The notes under the pieces are model-generated. The model was not told where the DNA came from. It saw only the letters and a program-made list of their open reading frames with translations, and did not search any database. 64,000 nt of DNA, taken from contig NZ_JACBYP010000012.1 in the NCBI RefSeq assembly GCF_018982965.1, positions 1 through 64,000 on the forward strand. Reading direction: 5' to 3'. Below, in pieces: positions 27,238 to 36,185 of this stretch. The translations under genes were made by a program, and so were the position numbers. The stretch's first letter is position 1. Each line of letters opens with the position of its first letter. This DNA is from Streptomyces mayonensis (GTDB lineage Bacteria; Actinomycetota; Actinomycetes; Streptomycetales; Streptomycetaceae).

Positions 27238-28010
27238 TCACTCCGCCGCGGACTTCTCCTGCGGCTCGTCCTCCGGCTCCTCTGCCATCCCCTCGAACAG
27301 CTCCTCCGCCCGCTCGACCGTCCCGGCCCGGTCGAGCCAGTCGTCGAGGCGATCCAGGTCCGTGCAGTCACTGACGCGGGCGCGTGCGTCGTCGGAGACT
27401 GCGAGGCCGCGCCCCTCCAGGACGCGCAGGACGGCCTCAGCCTTGCCCGCGGCCTTCCCCTTGGCCTCCCCGTCGTAGTACGCCTCCTCGAAGACCGTCC
27501 CACGACCCGGGAAGTAAGAAATAACCACCTTCTCCAGCTCCCTCCACCTGTCTCGGGCCGGAGTGTCCTCCAGGCCCACTTCCAGCATTTCCGACCAGTA
27601 CTTGGCCGTGGCCACGTCGAACGACCGCATTCCGTGGGCCAGCAGATTCAGTATGGCGTCGATTCCCCGGCTCTCGCTGTGCACGATCGCCGAGAACGTC
27701 GCCAGCGCCGGCTGGTCCGCCACCAGCGTCTCGTCGGTGATCTCCGGAACGGTGTCCGGGCCGAGTACGAACGGGCGGGTGATCTGGCTCGACCAGGGCC
27801 CGACCCGGCACTCGAAGGGACCTGCGGCCCAGCGCGCCGTGGTCCTGCTGCGGCATACGGCCACGAGCAGCACCGGCAGGTCGAACTTCGCCCGCAAGTA
27901 GGCAACGTAGTAAGCCCAGTTGACGCCCTTGTCCGGCGCCTTGCGGGTCTGGGCCTCGACGGCGAGGAGGAAGGGCGACTCCCCCTCCGACGGCTCGCCC
28001 CGGAGCGAAA
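27238..28010 (-). pseudogene. 5'-truncated PD-(D/E)XK-type / DUF4351-like protein remnant
   Basis: The readable product runs from FLLAVEAQTRKAPDKGVNW through YYVAYLRAKFDLPVLLVAV to LFEGMAEEPEDEPQ. It resembles the C-terminal two thirds of a Streptomyces family of about 300 aa that looks like PD-(D/E)XK nuclease/Rpn-transposase relatives (LAVEAQT would be the Ex(Q/K) motif). Upstream of GEPSEGESPF the frame runs into the MFS stop region, so about 90 N-terminal residues are gone. The only start codon left inside is TTG at 27897, with no ribosome site. Probably inactive. Confidence 0.7.
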
Positions 28011-28017
28011 TTCCTGG

Positions 28018-29442
28018 TCATCGGGCTGGCGCCTGGCTCGGGTCGGGGCGAGGGACGCGGCGCGGATGGATGAGGACGAGCGTAATGAACACGGCGACGG
28101 ACGCGAGCGCGGCGGAGACGGTGAGGACGGCCCGGGTGCCGTCGGCGACTGCCTGACTGTCTGAACCCATGCCGCCGTGAAGGGCGAAGATTGCGCCCAG
28201 TGCCGCGGTGCCGACGCCGGCGCCGAGGGAGGCGAGAGTGGAGACGGTCCCGGCGACCATGCCGACCCGCTCGGGTTCGGTGAACTGGACCGCCACGGCC
28301 ATCACGGGGGCGCCGGCGATTCCTCCACCGGCCCCCCAGGCCAGCAGCGGCCCGAGCAGCGCCCACCATGGTGTGCTGGGTGTGGCCAGCAGGGCCAGGG
28401 CTGCAAAGCCGATGCCCTTGAGCAGGTATCCGGAGCCGATCACCAGGCCGGGGGCCCAGTGACTGAGCAGCTTGGAGCCGACCATGCCGGTGGCGATCTG
28501 CGCGAGGAAGATCGGCGTCATGAGCAGTCCCGCCGCGGTGGGGCTCAGGCCCAGGCCGTCCGACAGGTACAGCACCAGGTAGACCGAGCCGCCGATGGTC
28601 AGGACGCGGGAGAGGAGGACGGCCAGCATCGCGCCGCAGAACGCGGGCCGGGTGAACATCCGTAACTCCAGTGTCGGCATCGGCACGCGGAGTTGGAGGA
28701 CTAGGAAGGCAGCCAGTGCCAGGCAGGCTGTGAGCAGTACGGCGGTGTCCTGGCTTGCCCATGGTGTGTCGCCGGGGCGGAGCATGAGCAGGGTCGCCGT
28801 GCCGAGGCCGAGCATGAGCAGCAGGCTTCCGGTCCAGTCCGGTCGCCCGGTTGGGGAGGGTGTGGAGGCGGTGGGTTGTAGCACGCGGGCGGCCAGTACC
28901 CAGGCCGCTGCGCCGAGCGGGAGGTTGACCGCGAAGACGGCACGCCATCCGAAGGCGTCGATCAGTACTCCGCCGAGGGTCGGGGCGAGGACTCCGGCCG
29001 CGGTCGCGAACGAGCCCCAGGCGCCGATGGCGAGGTTGCGCTCCTCGCCGGTGTAGCGGTCCGAGATGAGCGGGATGCCGTTCACCATGATCACTGCGGC
29101 TCCGCACCCCTGGAGTACCCGCGCGGCGTTCAGCCACCACAGGTCCTGCGCCAGCGTCGCGGCGAGGGAGGCCAGGGTGAACACGGCGATTCCGGCCAGG
29201 AACAGGGGCCGCCGTCCCCAGCGGTCGGAGAGGCTTCCGGCGACCTGGGTGAGGGCCCCCATCGCGACCATGTAGGTCACCACCACCGACTCCGCCGACT
29301 TCCCGCCCGCGACGTCGGCGCTGATCAGCGGGAGTCCAAGGGCCACAATCGTGAGGTCGACGACGACCAGCCCCGTGGAGGCCATCACCAGCACGAGGAC
29401 CCCGCTCAGTGGAGGGAGACGACGGGGTTTCTTAGCTGCCAT
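28018..29442 (-). CDS. MFS drug-efflux transporter (DHA2/14-TMS type)
   Basis: A 474 aa integral membrane protein. The repeated hydrophobic segments suggest about 14 helices. It has VVVDLTIVALGLPLI in helix 1, the motif-A loop GSLSDRWGRRPLF, a motif-C-like GVLAPTLGGVLIDAFGWR (antiporter signature) and a second half with LSDGLGLSPTAAGLLMTP. It probably exports a drug or toxic metabolite by proton antiport. The ATG at 29442 was chosen, with GGAGGT 12-17 bases before it. Divergent from a TetR gene that likely represses it. Confidence 0.93.
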   Translation of the reverse strand: MAAKKPRRLPPLSGVLVLVMASTGLVVVDLTIVALGLPLISADVAGGKSAESVVVTYMVAMGALTQVAGSLSDRWGRRPLFLAGIAVFTLASLAATLAQDLWWLNAARVLQGCGAAVIMVNGIPLISDRYTGEERNLAIGAWGSFATAAGVLAPTLGGVLIDAFGWRAVFAVNLPLGAAAWVLAARVLQPTASTPSPTGRPDWTGSLLLMLGLGTATLLMLRPGDTPWASQDTAVLLTACLALAAFLVLQLRVPMPTLELRMFTRPAFCGAMLAVLLSRVLTIGGSVYLVLYLSDGLGLSPTAAGLLMTPIFLAQIATGMVGSKLLSHWAPGLVIGSGYLLKGIGFAALALLATPSTPWWALLGPLLAWGAGGGIAGAPVMAVAVQFTEPERVGMVAGTVSTLASLGAGVGTAALGAIFALHGGMGSDSQAVADGTRAVLTVSAALASVAVFITLVLIHPRRVPRPDPSQAPAR

Positions 29443-29550
29443 GCGGAAGACGACCTCCAGGTGTGAGCGGGCGGTGCCGCCAGCCTGCGGGCTCCCGACA
29501 CTAAAAGTCAACGTGCGTGAAGTTTAAGCGGGGGCCCGTACGATGACGTC

Positions 29551-30309
29551 ATGCCTGCCGCCTCCCGCCGCCGCCCCACGACCCGCAAGGGCCGCCCCGT
29601 CCTCACCCGGGAGACCATCGCCGCGAAGGCGCTGGAGATGGCCGGCGTGGAAGGGTTCCGTTCCGTCACCATGCGCGCCCTGGCCGCCGAACTCGGCGTG
29701 ACCGTGCGGGCTCTGTACAACTACGTCGAGGACCGCCAGGACGTCGTCGACCTCGCCCTGGGGCTCATGCTCGACTCCTGGAACCCCCCTCCCCTGCACC
29801 CTGCGGCCTGGGAAGATTCCGTCGCCGGTTACGCGCACTGCCTGCGCGAGCTGTACCGGCGCTGGCCGCGCACCCTGCTGGTCTCCCTCGACGAGGACGC
29901 ACCGCCCGCCTCCGTCCACCCCAACCGTCTGCTCAACCTCGACCGCTTCCTCCAACTCCTGCACGGCATCGGCGTCGGCCTTCCGGTCGCCCTGGATGTG
30001 CACCGTCACCTCTCCCTGCTCGTATTCTCCTTCGCGCTCGTGGTCGACCGCCCCGCCGCGCACGCCACGACGGACCGCGGCACGCTCGTCCCCGACACCT
30101 GGCTGGCTGCCCACGCCGATCTCGACATCCCTGCCCTGCGCCAAGCCGCCGCGCTCCCCGTCCCTACCGCGGACACGCAGTTCGACCAGCTCGTGTCTGT
30201 CGTCATCGCACAGATCCGCAGTCATCTCGACGCCTCGACACAGGGGCCTACCAGCCCTGAGGCCGGGAAATCCGGAGACAGGACGCCCTCGCCCCGCATG
30301 CGGTCCTGA
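29551..30309 (+). CDS. TetR-family repressor, probably of the adjacent MFS gene
   Basis: A 252 aa protein. The N-terminal HTH (TRETIAAKALEMAGVEGFRS, TMRALAAELGVTVRALYNYV) is followed by a TetR_C_1-like ligand domain. The last 25 residues look unstructured. The 108-base divergent gap with the MFS gene should hold the operator; TCAACGTGCGTGA (29509-29521) is an imperfect dyad there and a weak candidate. Confidence 0.9.
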   Translation: MPAASRRRPTTRKGRPVLTRETIAAKALEMAGVEGFRSVTMRALAAELGVTVRALYNYVEDRQDVVDLALGLMLDSWNPPPLHPAAWEDSVAGYAHCLRELYRRWPRTLLVSLDEDAPPASVHPNRLLNLDRFLQLLHGIGVGLPVALDVHRHLSLLVFSFALVVDRPAAHATTDRGTLVPDTWLAAHADLDIPALRQAAALPVPTADTQFDQLVSVVIAQIRSHLDASTQGPTSPEAGKSGDRTPSPRMRS

Positions 30310-30393
30310 TCACGGGGTGTCGCACCGGTGCTGCGTCTGCTCGCCGCGCGGGGTCCGTCCTCCACCGCCGCGCGCATCTCCTTGAGCGTACGC

Positions 30394-30610
30394 ATCGAGT
30401 TCCCTGCGGAACAGCGGCAGGACACTGGGCTCACAGTCGCGCGGCCGGACCGCAGTGAAGAACTGATCGACGTGGGCAGGAGCGTCGCCACTGGCCGTCG
30501 ACAGGAAGCACACCTCAGGTCGCGAGGCGCGCGCATGAGAGAGCGCCCACTCGTCCAGAAGGCGTCGGTGTCGGTGGAGAAGCCTTCTCCGATGAGTAGA
30601 AGTCGATGCG
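30394..30610 (-). pseudogene. Fragment of a peptidase E (S51)-like gene
   Basis: One minus frame reads LLDEWALSHARASRPEVCFL, then STASGDAPAHVDQFF and EPSVLPLFRREL, the N-terminal portion of Streptomyces peptidase E-like proteins. The preceding GEGFSTDTDAF piece lies in another frame. The catalytic Ser region and all later parts are absent. The 30310-30697 stretch contains nothing else I can identify. Confidence 0.55.
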
Positions 30611-30697
30611 CGAGGGCGACTCGCCGTCCACCACCGCCCCCATCCGGGGCAGCCGTATCCGGCCGTCAATCAGATCTCGATGAATCAAAGGAGCTTT

Positions 30698-30811
30698 ATG
30701 CACCCCCGCATGCTCTTGAACCAAGGTCACGCAGTCGAGCCGTGGCCTGAGCTAGTGCAGTCAACTGACCAGTCGCGCGACTTCATCCACGGACTGACGA
30801 AGGAGCGGTGA
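30698..30811 (+). CDS. Small ORF (37 aa) upstream of the DUF397 gene
   Basis: The peptide MHPRMLLNQGHAVEPWPELV ending DFIHGLTKER has a strong AAAGGAG five bases before the ATG. Its end overlaps the ribosome site region of the DUF397 gene, so it could couple translation. It may be the surviving end of an XRE-type gene that usually precedes DUF397, or a genuine small protein. Unknown function. Confidence 0.5.
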   Translation: MHPRMLLNQGHAVEPWPELVQSTDQSRDFIHGLTKER

Positions 30812-30818
30812 GGCGCGC

Positions 30819-31040
30819 ATGGAGACCCCCGGCAACTGGCGGAAGTCGTCCTACTCGGGTCCCGGCGACGGCAATTCCTGCGTGGAGATAGCCCAGTCCC
30901 CCACGCACACCTTCGTCCGCGATTCCAAGACCCCGGCGACGGCGACCCTCACCTTCCCGCCCGCCGCCTTCACCACCTTCCTCGACGCCCTGCAGCCCGC
31001 TCACTCCACCGTCACCGACTTCGCCAGGTTGCGGGGCTGA
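30819..31040 (+). CDS. DUF397-domain protein
   Basis: A 73 aa protein: WRKSSYSGPGDGNSCVEIAQ, VRDSKTP, LTFPPAAFTTFLDAL is the full DUF397 signature, common in actinomycetes next to an XRE regulator as a possible antitoxin-like or developmental partner. No XRE gene is present here. Its 3' end overlaps the glmS 3' end by 40 bases in convergent orientation. Confidence 0.85.
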   Translation: METPGNWRKSSYSGPGDGNSCVEIAQSPTHTFVRDSKTPATATLTFPPAAFTTFLDALQPAHSTVTDFARLRG

Positions 31041-32848
31041 TCGACCTCGTTGCCCCGGGCCGTCGCCAGTTCGCAGGCGAAGACCTGGAGGGGCACCGTG
31101 GCCACCAGGGGCTGGAGCAGGGTCGGGGTGGCCGGGACGCGGACGAGGTGGTCGGCGTACGGGGTGACCGCCTCGTCGCCCTCCTCGGCGATGACGACGG
31201 TGCGGGCGCCCCGGGCGCGGATCTCCTGGATGTTGGACACGATCTTGTCGTGCAGGACGGAGCGGCCGCGCGGGGACGGGACCACGACCACGACCGGCAG
31301 GTCCTCCTCGATGAGTGCGATCGGCCCGTGCTTCAGCTCGCCCGCCGCGAAGCCCTCGGCGTGCATGTACGCCAACTCCTTGAGCTTGAGGGCGCCTTCG
31401 AGGGCGACGGGGTGGCCGACGTGCCGACCGAGGAAGAGCACCGTGTCCTTGTGGGCGAGGGAACGGGCCAGTTCCCGTACCGGCTCCATGGTCCCGAGGA
31501 CCTGCTCGACGGCGCCGGAGATGCCGGACAGGTCGCGGACGACGTCGCGGATCTCGTCGCCGTACTTGGTGCCCCGCACCTGGCCGAGGTAGAGGGCGAC
31601 CAGGTAGCAGGCCACCAGTTGGGTGAGGAAGGCCTTGGTGGAGGCGACGGCGACCTCGGGACCCGCGTGGGTGTAGAGCACGGCGTCGGACTCGCGGGGG
31701 ATCGTCGAGCCGTTGGTGTTGCAGATGGCGAGGACCCTGGCGCCCTGCTCGCGGGCGTGGCGCAGGGCCATGAGGGTGTCCATGGTCTCGCCGGACTGAG
31801 AGATCGCGACGACCAGGGTCTGCTGGTCGAGGATCGGGTCGCGGTAGCGGAACTCGCTGGCCAGCTCCACCTCGCAGGGGACCCGCGTCCAGTGCTCGAT
31901 GGCGTACTTGGCGATCAGCCCGGCGTGGTAGGCGGTGCCGCACGCGACGACGACGACCTTGGCGACCTCGCGGAGGACCCCGGCGGGGATGCGCACCTCG
32001 TCCAGGCTCAGGGCGCCGGAGGCGTCGATGCGGCCGAGGAGGGTGTCCGCGACGGCCTTCGGCTGTTCGGCGATCTCCTTGAGCATGAAGGAGGCGTAGC
32101 CGGCCTTCTCGGCGGCCGAGGCGTCCCAGTCGACGTGGTAGGAGCGCACGTCGGCCGGGGTGCCGTCGAAGCCGGTGACGGTCACGCCCTCCCGGTTCAG
32201 CTCCACGACCTGGTCCTGGCCCAGCTCGAGGGCGTCCCGGGTGTGGGCGATGAAGGCCGCCACGTCGGAGGCGAGGAAGTACTCCCCCTCCCCCACGCCC
32301 ACCACCAGCGGCGAGTTGCGGCGCGCGCCCACCACCACGTCCGGCGCGTCCGCGTGCACGGCGACCAGCGTGAACGCGCCCTCGAGGCGCCGGCACACCA
32401 GCCGCATCGCCTCGGCGAGGTCGGCGCAGCCGGAGAACTCCTCGGCGAGCAGGTGGGCCACGACCTCGGTGTCGGTCTCGGAGGCGAGACCGTGGCCGCG
32501 TTCCGCCAGCTCGGCCCGCAGCGGGGCGAAGTTCTCGATGATGCCGTTGTGGACGACGGCCACCCGGCCCGCGTTGTCGAGGTGGGGGTGGGCGTTGGCG
32601 TCGGTGGGCCCGCCGTGCGTGGCCCAGCGGGTGTGGCCGATGCCGGTCGCGGCGGCCGGCAGCGGGTGTTCGGACAGTTCCTTGTCGAGGTTGACGAGCT
32701 TGCCGGCGCGCTTGGCGGTGGCGAGGCCGCCGTCCGCCGGCACGGCGACACCCGCCGAGTCGTAGCCCCGGTATTCGAGCCGCTTCAGTCCGGCCATCAC
32801 GACATCGAGCGCCGACTGAGACCCTACGTATCCCACGATTCCGCACAT
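31001..32848 (-). CDS. glmS: Glutamine-fructose-6-phosphate aminotransferase
   Basis: A 615 aa enzyme making glucosamine-6-phosphate for cell-wall and amino-sugar synthesis. The N-terminal glutaminase has the Cys nucleophile in MCGIVGY (C2), HTRWATHGGP and NGIIENF. Two SIS isomerase domains follow, with ACGTAYHA, ISQSGETMDTL, FLGRHVGHPVALEGALKLKE and a C-terminal NLAKSVTVE. Full length. Its product feeds GlmM, encoded about 3.3 kb on. Confidence 0.97.
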   Translation of the reverse strand: MCGIVGYVGSQSALDVVMAGLKRLEYRGYDSAGVAVPADGGLATAKRAGKLVNLDKELSEHPLPAAATGIGHTRWATHGGPTDANAHPHLDNAGRVAVVHNGIIENFAPLRAELAERGHGLASETDTEVVAHLLAEEFSGCADLAEAMRLVCRRLEGAFTLVAVHADAPDVVVGARRNSPLVVGVGEGEYFLASDVAAFIAHTRDALELGQDQVVELNREGVTVTGFDGTPADVRSYHVDWDASAAEKAGYASFMLKEIAEQPKAVADTLLGRIDASGALSLDEVRIPAGVLREVAKVVVVACGTAYHAGLIAKYAIEHWTRVPCEVELASEFRYRDPILDQQTLVVAISQSGETMDTLMALRHAREQGARVLAICNTNGSTIPRESDAVLYTHAGPEVAVASTKAFLTQLVACYLVALYLGQVRGTKYGDEIRDVVRDLSGISGAVEQVLGTMEPVRELARSLAHKDTVLFLGRHVGHPVALEGALKLKELAYMHAEGFAAGELKHGPIALIEEDLPVVVVVPSPRGRSVLHDKIVSNIQEIRARGARTVVIAEEGDEAVTPYADHLVRVPATPTLLQPLVATVPLQVFACELATARGNEVDQPRNLAKSVTVE

Positions 32849-32994
32849 AGGCGGCAGCCTACGAGCAAGATCGGGCGGAAAGCGGGCATGAAGCGGAGCT
32901 TTCCTGCCCGAAATCGGAAATTACCACCGGGGTACGAACTCCGGACACCCTGTCCGCGCATCCGCACACCCTGCCCGCGGACGGGCCCCGGCGG

Positions 32995-33807
32995 TCAGCC
33001 GAGCTTGGCGACCTGGGCGTCGATGACGTCCGAGGGCACGTCGAAGTCCTCGCCGGTCATCACGGAGGAGAGGTTGACGATGCCGAAGGAGGCGAGGGTG
33101 GAGCCCTTGCGGACCACGACGAGCTTCATGAGGCCGTTGGCGTCCTTGCCGGTGGCCACGCCGACGCTGGCCGCGAAGCCCTCGTCGCCGCCCTCGGGAG
33201 CGGCCGTCTTGGTGACCTCGGCGACCCGCATCTTGTCGCTGCCCACACCGGCGTCGAAGCCGCCCGCGCACTTCTCGGCGGCCGCGTTCAGCTTCTTCAG
33301 CGCCTGCTCGGCGCCGTCACCCTCGTAGGAGGCGACGTTCAGCATGACCTGGTTCACGTCGATCGTGGTCATGTCCTGCCCGTGCGGGCCCTTGCTCTCG
33401 GAGGGCGCCTCCGTCTGCCCCTGCCAGGAACGCTTCACGTCCGCCGCCGGCTCGCCCTGGGCCACCGCGCCCTGGACGTGCACGAGCGGCCTGCACGCCT
33501 CGTCGCTCGTCGAGATCTGGTCCTTCGCGACGTCCTCCTCCGCCGGGATCTTGGTGGCGACCTCGCCGCTCTTGACGTCGGCCTGGGCGAGGGCGATCTT
33601 CTCCAGCTCGGCGGCGCTCAGCGCCTTGCCCGCGGACGCGGACCCGGACCGGCCGGACTCGCCCGTGGACGCCGACTGAGCCGCCGAAGGTTTGTCGTCA
33701 CCGGCCTTGGTCTCGTCGTCGGACGACCCGCCGCAGGCGGTGGCGAGCAGGGCCAGGGCGGCGGCGGAGGCCGCGATGGCGGTACGGCGGACAGCGGTCG
33801 AGCTCAC
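32995..33807 (-). CDS. Uncharacterised secreted lipoprotein
   Basis: A 270 aa protein. The signal peptide RRTAIAASAAALALLATAC ends in lipobox LATAC. After an acidic/Ser linker comes an LpqN/LppX-like soluble domain with repeated Val/Met strands. It has one conserved-looking Cys pair candidate (DEACRPLV and EKCAGGF). The function is unknown. The upstream region carries four decamer repeats. Confidence 0.8.
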   Translation of the reverse strand: MSSTAVRRTAIAASAAALALLATACGGSSDDETKAGDDKPSAAQSASTGESGRSGSASAGKALSAAELEKIALAQADVKSGEVATKIPAEEDVAKDQISTSDEACRPLVHVQGAVAQGEPAADVKRSWQGQTEAPSESKGPHGQDMTTIDVNQVMLNVASYEGDGAEQALKKLNAAAEKCAGGFDAGVGSDKMRVAEVTKTAAPEGGDEGFAASVGVATGKDANGLMKLVVVRKGSTLASFGIVNLSSVMTGEDFDVPSDVIDAQVAKLG

Positions 33808-33828
33808 GTGGGCACTCTTTCGTCGGGA

Positions 33829-33877
33829 TTGATCGAGGTTGATCGAGGTTGATTGATCGAGGTTCAGTTGATCGAGG
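33829..33877. repeat. Four copies of TTGATCGAGG upstream of the lipoprotein gene
   Basis: The decamer TTGATCGAGG occurs at 33829, 33839, 33853 and 33868 within 49 bases, immediately upstream of the lipoprotein start (33807). The spacing of 10, 14 and 15 bases suggests either slippage or iteron-like binding sites. The rest of 33808-34082 shows no gene. Confidence 0.8.
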
Positions 33878-34082
33878 TTTATGCGGTTCGTCGAGATGCG
33901 TCGGGCCCGGGAGCGGGCTCCGCGCGATCTTGTGCACCGTACACATCGGAATCACACAGACGATCGACAACCGGCCGTCCGGTACCCGGCCGTGACATCT
34001 CCGTGACCACCTCGGCCCCTCGCTCCGGCAGGCGTGACACACCCCACCTGCCGCCCCGTTCGAACTCCGTTAACAATGGACT

Positions 34083-35072
34083 GTGATCTCTCCGGTCCCC
34101 TCGATGCCCCGGAGCGCCCACCGGCAACGGCCGGAGGCGACTCCCTACGTCGACCTCACCCGCCCCGAGTGGAGCGCGCTGCGCGACAAGACGCCGCTGC
34201 CGCTGAGCGCCGAGGAGGTCGAGAAGCTGCGCGGCCTCGGCGACGTCATCGACCTCGACGAGGTGCGGGACATCTACCTCCCGCTCTCCCGGCTCCTCAA
34301 CCTCTACGTCGGCGCCACCGACGGCCTGCGCGGCGCCCTGAACACCTTCCTCGGCGAACAGGGCTCCCAGTCCGGCACCCCCTTCGTCATAGGGGTCGCC
34401 GGCTCGGTCGCGGTCGGCAAGTCCACCGTCGCCCGCCTGCTCCAGGCGCTGCTCTCCCGCTGGCCCGAGCACCCGCGCGTGGAGCTGGTCACGACCGACG
34501 GCTTCCTGCTGCCGACGAAGGAGCTGGAGGCGCGCGGTCTGATGTCGCGGAAAGGATTCCCCGAGTCGTACGACCGCCGGGCCCTGACCCGCTTCGTCGC
34601 CGACATCAAGGCGGGCAAGGCGGAGGTGACCGCGCCGGTCTACTCCCACCTCATCTACGACATCGTCCCGGACGAGCGGCTCGTCGTGCGCCGCCCCGAC
34701 ATCCTGATCGTCGAGGGCCTCAACGTGCTCCAGCCCGCACTGCCCGGCAAGGACGGCCGCACCAGGGTCGGTCTCGCCGACTACTTCGACTTCAGCGTGT
34801 ACGTCGACGCGCGCACCGAGGACATCGAGAGCTGGTACCTGAGCCGCTTCCGCAAGCTGCGCGCGACCGCCTTCCAGAACCCGTCCTCGTACTTCCGCAA
34901 GTACACCCAGGTGTCCGAGGAGGAGGCCCTCGACTACGCCCGCACCACCTGGCGGACCATCAACAGGCCCAACCTGGTGGAGAACGTGGCGCCCACCCGG
35001 GGCCGGGCCACCCTGGTGCTGCGCAAGGGCCCGGACCACAAGGTGCAGCGGCTCAGCCTGCGCAAGCTGTGA
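34083..35072 (+). CDS. coaA: Pantothenate kinase, type I
   Basis: A 329 aa enzyme catalysing the first step of coenzyme A synthesis. Walker A is [12 protein letters not shown], followed by [42 protein letters not shown] and the C-terminal [16 protein letters not shown]. The GTG at 34083 is used; an in-frame ATG at 34104 is an alternative. Transcribed away from the lipoprotein gene. Confidence 0.96.
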   Translation: MISPVPSMPRSAHRQRPEATPYVDLTRPEWSALRDKTPLPLSAEEVEKLRGLGDVIDLDEVRDIYLPLSRLLNLYVGATDGLRGALNTFLGEQGSQSGTPFVIGVAGSVAVGKSTVARLLQALLSRWPEHPRVELVTTDGFLLPTKELEARGLMSRKGFPESYDRRALTRFVADIKAGKAEVTAPVYSHLIYDIVPDERLVVRRPDILIVEGLNVLQPALPGKDGRTRVGLADYFDFSVYVDARTEDIESWYLSRFRKLRATAFQNPSSYFRKYTQVSEEEALDYARTTWRTINRPNLVENVAPTRGRATLVLRKGPDHKVQRLSLRKL

Positions 35073-35103
35073 CGAGAGCCGCCGACGACGGTAGAAATAC
35101 CGG

Positions 35104-36054
35104 ATGCTGCAACTGCGCGTGATCGCCCCGGCCGACCGCACCGACGAGGTGGTCCACCTGATCGGCCGCACGGTCGGCACCACCCACCTCGTCGTCCTGC
35201 CGGGCGCCGCCCGCGATCCCGAGGGCGACGTCGTCATGTGCGACGTGGCCCGCGAGGCCGGTGACGAACTCATCAACGGCCTGCGCCGGCTGGGCCTCGA
35301 CAGCTGCGGGGCCATCACCGCCGAGAACATCGACCTGTCCCTGTCCGAGCGCGCCGACCAGGCGGAACGGGACGCGCCGGGCGAGGCCGCCGACGCGGTG
35401 CTGTGGGAGCAGTTGGAGGAGGCGACGCACGAGGAGTCGACGCTCTCCGTCACCTACGTCGCCTTCATCACGCTGGCCACGATGATCGCGGCGTGCGGTG
35501 TGGTCCTCGACAACGCGGTCCTGATCGTGGGCGCGATGGCGGTCGGCCCGGAGTTCGGCCCGCTGGCCGGGATCTGCACGGCGATCGTCCAGCGGGCCCC
35601 GCGCCTCGCCCTGCGCTCCCTGACCGCCCTGCTGGCCGGGTTCGCGGTGGCGATGGCGGTGACGGTCGGCTTCAGCTGGGTGATGGCCGAGTTCGGCCAG
35701 TTCAGCGAGGCCAAGCTGGAGGGCGAGCGGCCCAACACCGGCTTCGTCTACGCGCCGGACGCCTTCTCGTTCGTGGTGGCGGTCCTCGCCGGCATCGCGG
35801 GCACGCTCTCGCTGACCTCGGCGAAGTCCGGCGCCCTGGTGGGCGTCGCGATCTCGGTGACCACGGTCCCGGCCGCCGCGAACGCGGCCGTGGCGCTGAG
35901 CTTCGGCGACACGAAGCAGACGGTGGGCTCCAGCGAACAGCTCCTGCTGAACCTGGCGGGCATCGTCCTGGCCGGCACCCTGACCCTGCTGGCCCAGAAG
36001 GGCCTGTGGGCGACGCAGCGCGGCCGGATGAGCAAACCCGGCCGGCCCGGCTAG
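35104..36054 (+). CDS. DUF389 integral membrane protein
   Basis: A 316 aa protein. The N-terminal soluble domain (MLQLRVIAPADRTDEVVHLI) is followed, from about residue 118, by five or six hydrophobic segments, including GAMAVGPEFGPLAGICTAIV, the DUF389 core. The molecular function is unknown. It starts 31 bases after coaA on the same strand and may be co-transcribed. Confidence 0.88.
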   Translation: MLQLRVIAPADRTDEVVHLIGRTVGTTHLVVLPGAARDPEGDVVMCDVAREAGDELINGLRRLGLDSCGAITAENIDLSLSERADQAERDAPGEAADAVLWEQLEEATHEESTLSVTYVAFITLATMIAACGVVLDNAVLIVGAMAVGPEFGPLAGICTAIVQRAPRLALRSLTALLAGFAVAMAVTVGFSWVMAEFGQFSEAKLEGERPNTGFVYAPDAFSFVVAVLAGIAGTLSLTSAKSGALVGVAISVTTVPAAANAAVALSFGDTKQTVGSSEQLLLNLAGIVLAGTLTLLAQKGLWATQRGRMSKPGRPG

Positions 36055-36058
36055 GGGC

Positions 36059-36088
36059 GCGGGGCCCTGTCCGTACCCCCGGCCCCGC
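36059..36088 (+). terminator. Hairpin after the DUF389 gene
   Basis: GCGGGGCC (36059-36066) pairs perfectly with GGCCCCGC (36081-36088) across a 14-base loop, four bases after the stop codon. Confidence 0.65.
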
Positions 36089-36185
36089 CGCGACAGACCA
36101 CGACGAGCCACGACAAGCCACGACAAGCCCCCGCGGCCCGCGACACACAGCACCCCCGCCCGAACCCGGCGCGCGGCGCGGGAAC

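Noticed and set aside
27437..29140. 567-codon minus frame over the MFS and nuclease-like region
   Set aside because: It is a shifted shadow of the MFS gene, with Arg/Pro/His-rich nonsense composition.
32849..32994. glmS ribozyme or other riboswitch before glmS
   Set aside because: No ribozyme-like core was recognised in the short leader, and glmS ribozymes are a feature of Firmicutes.
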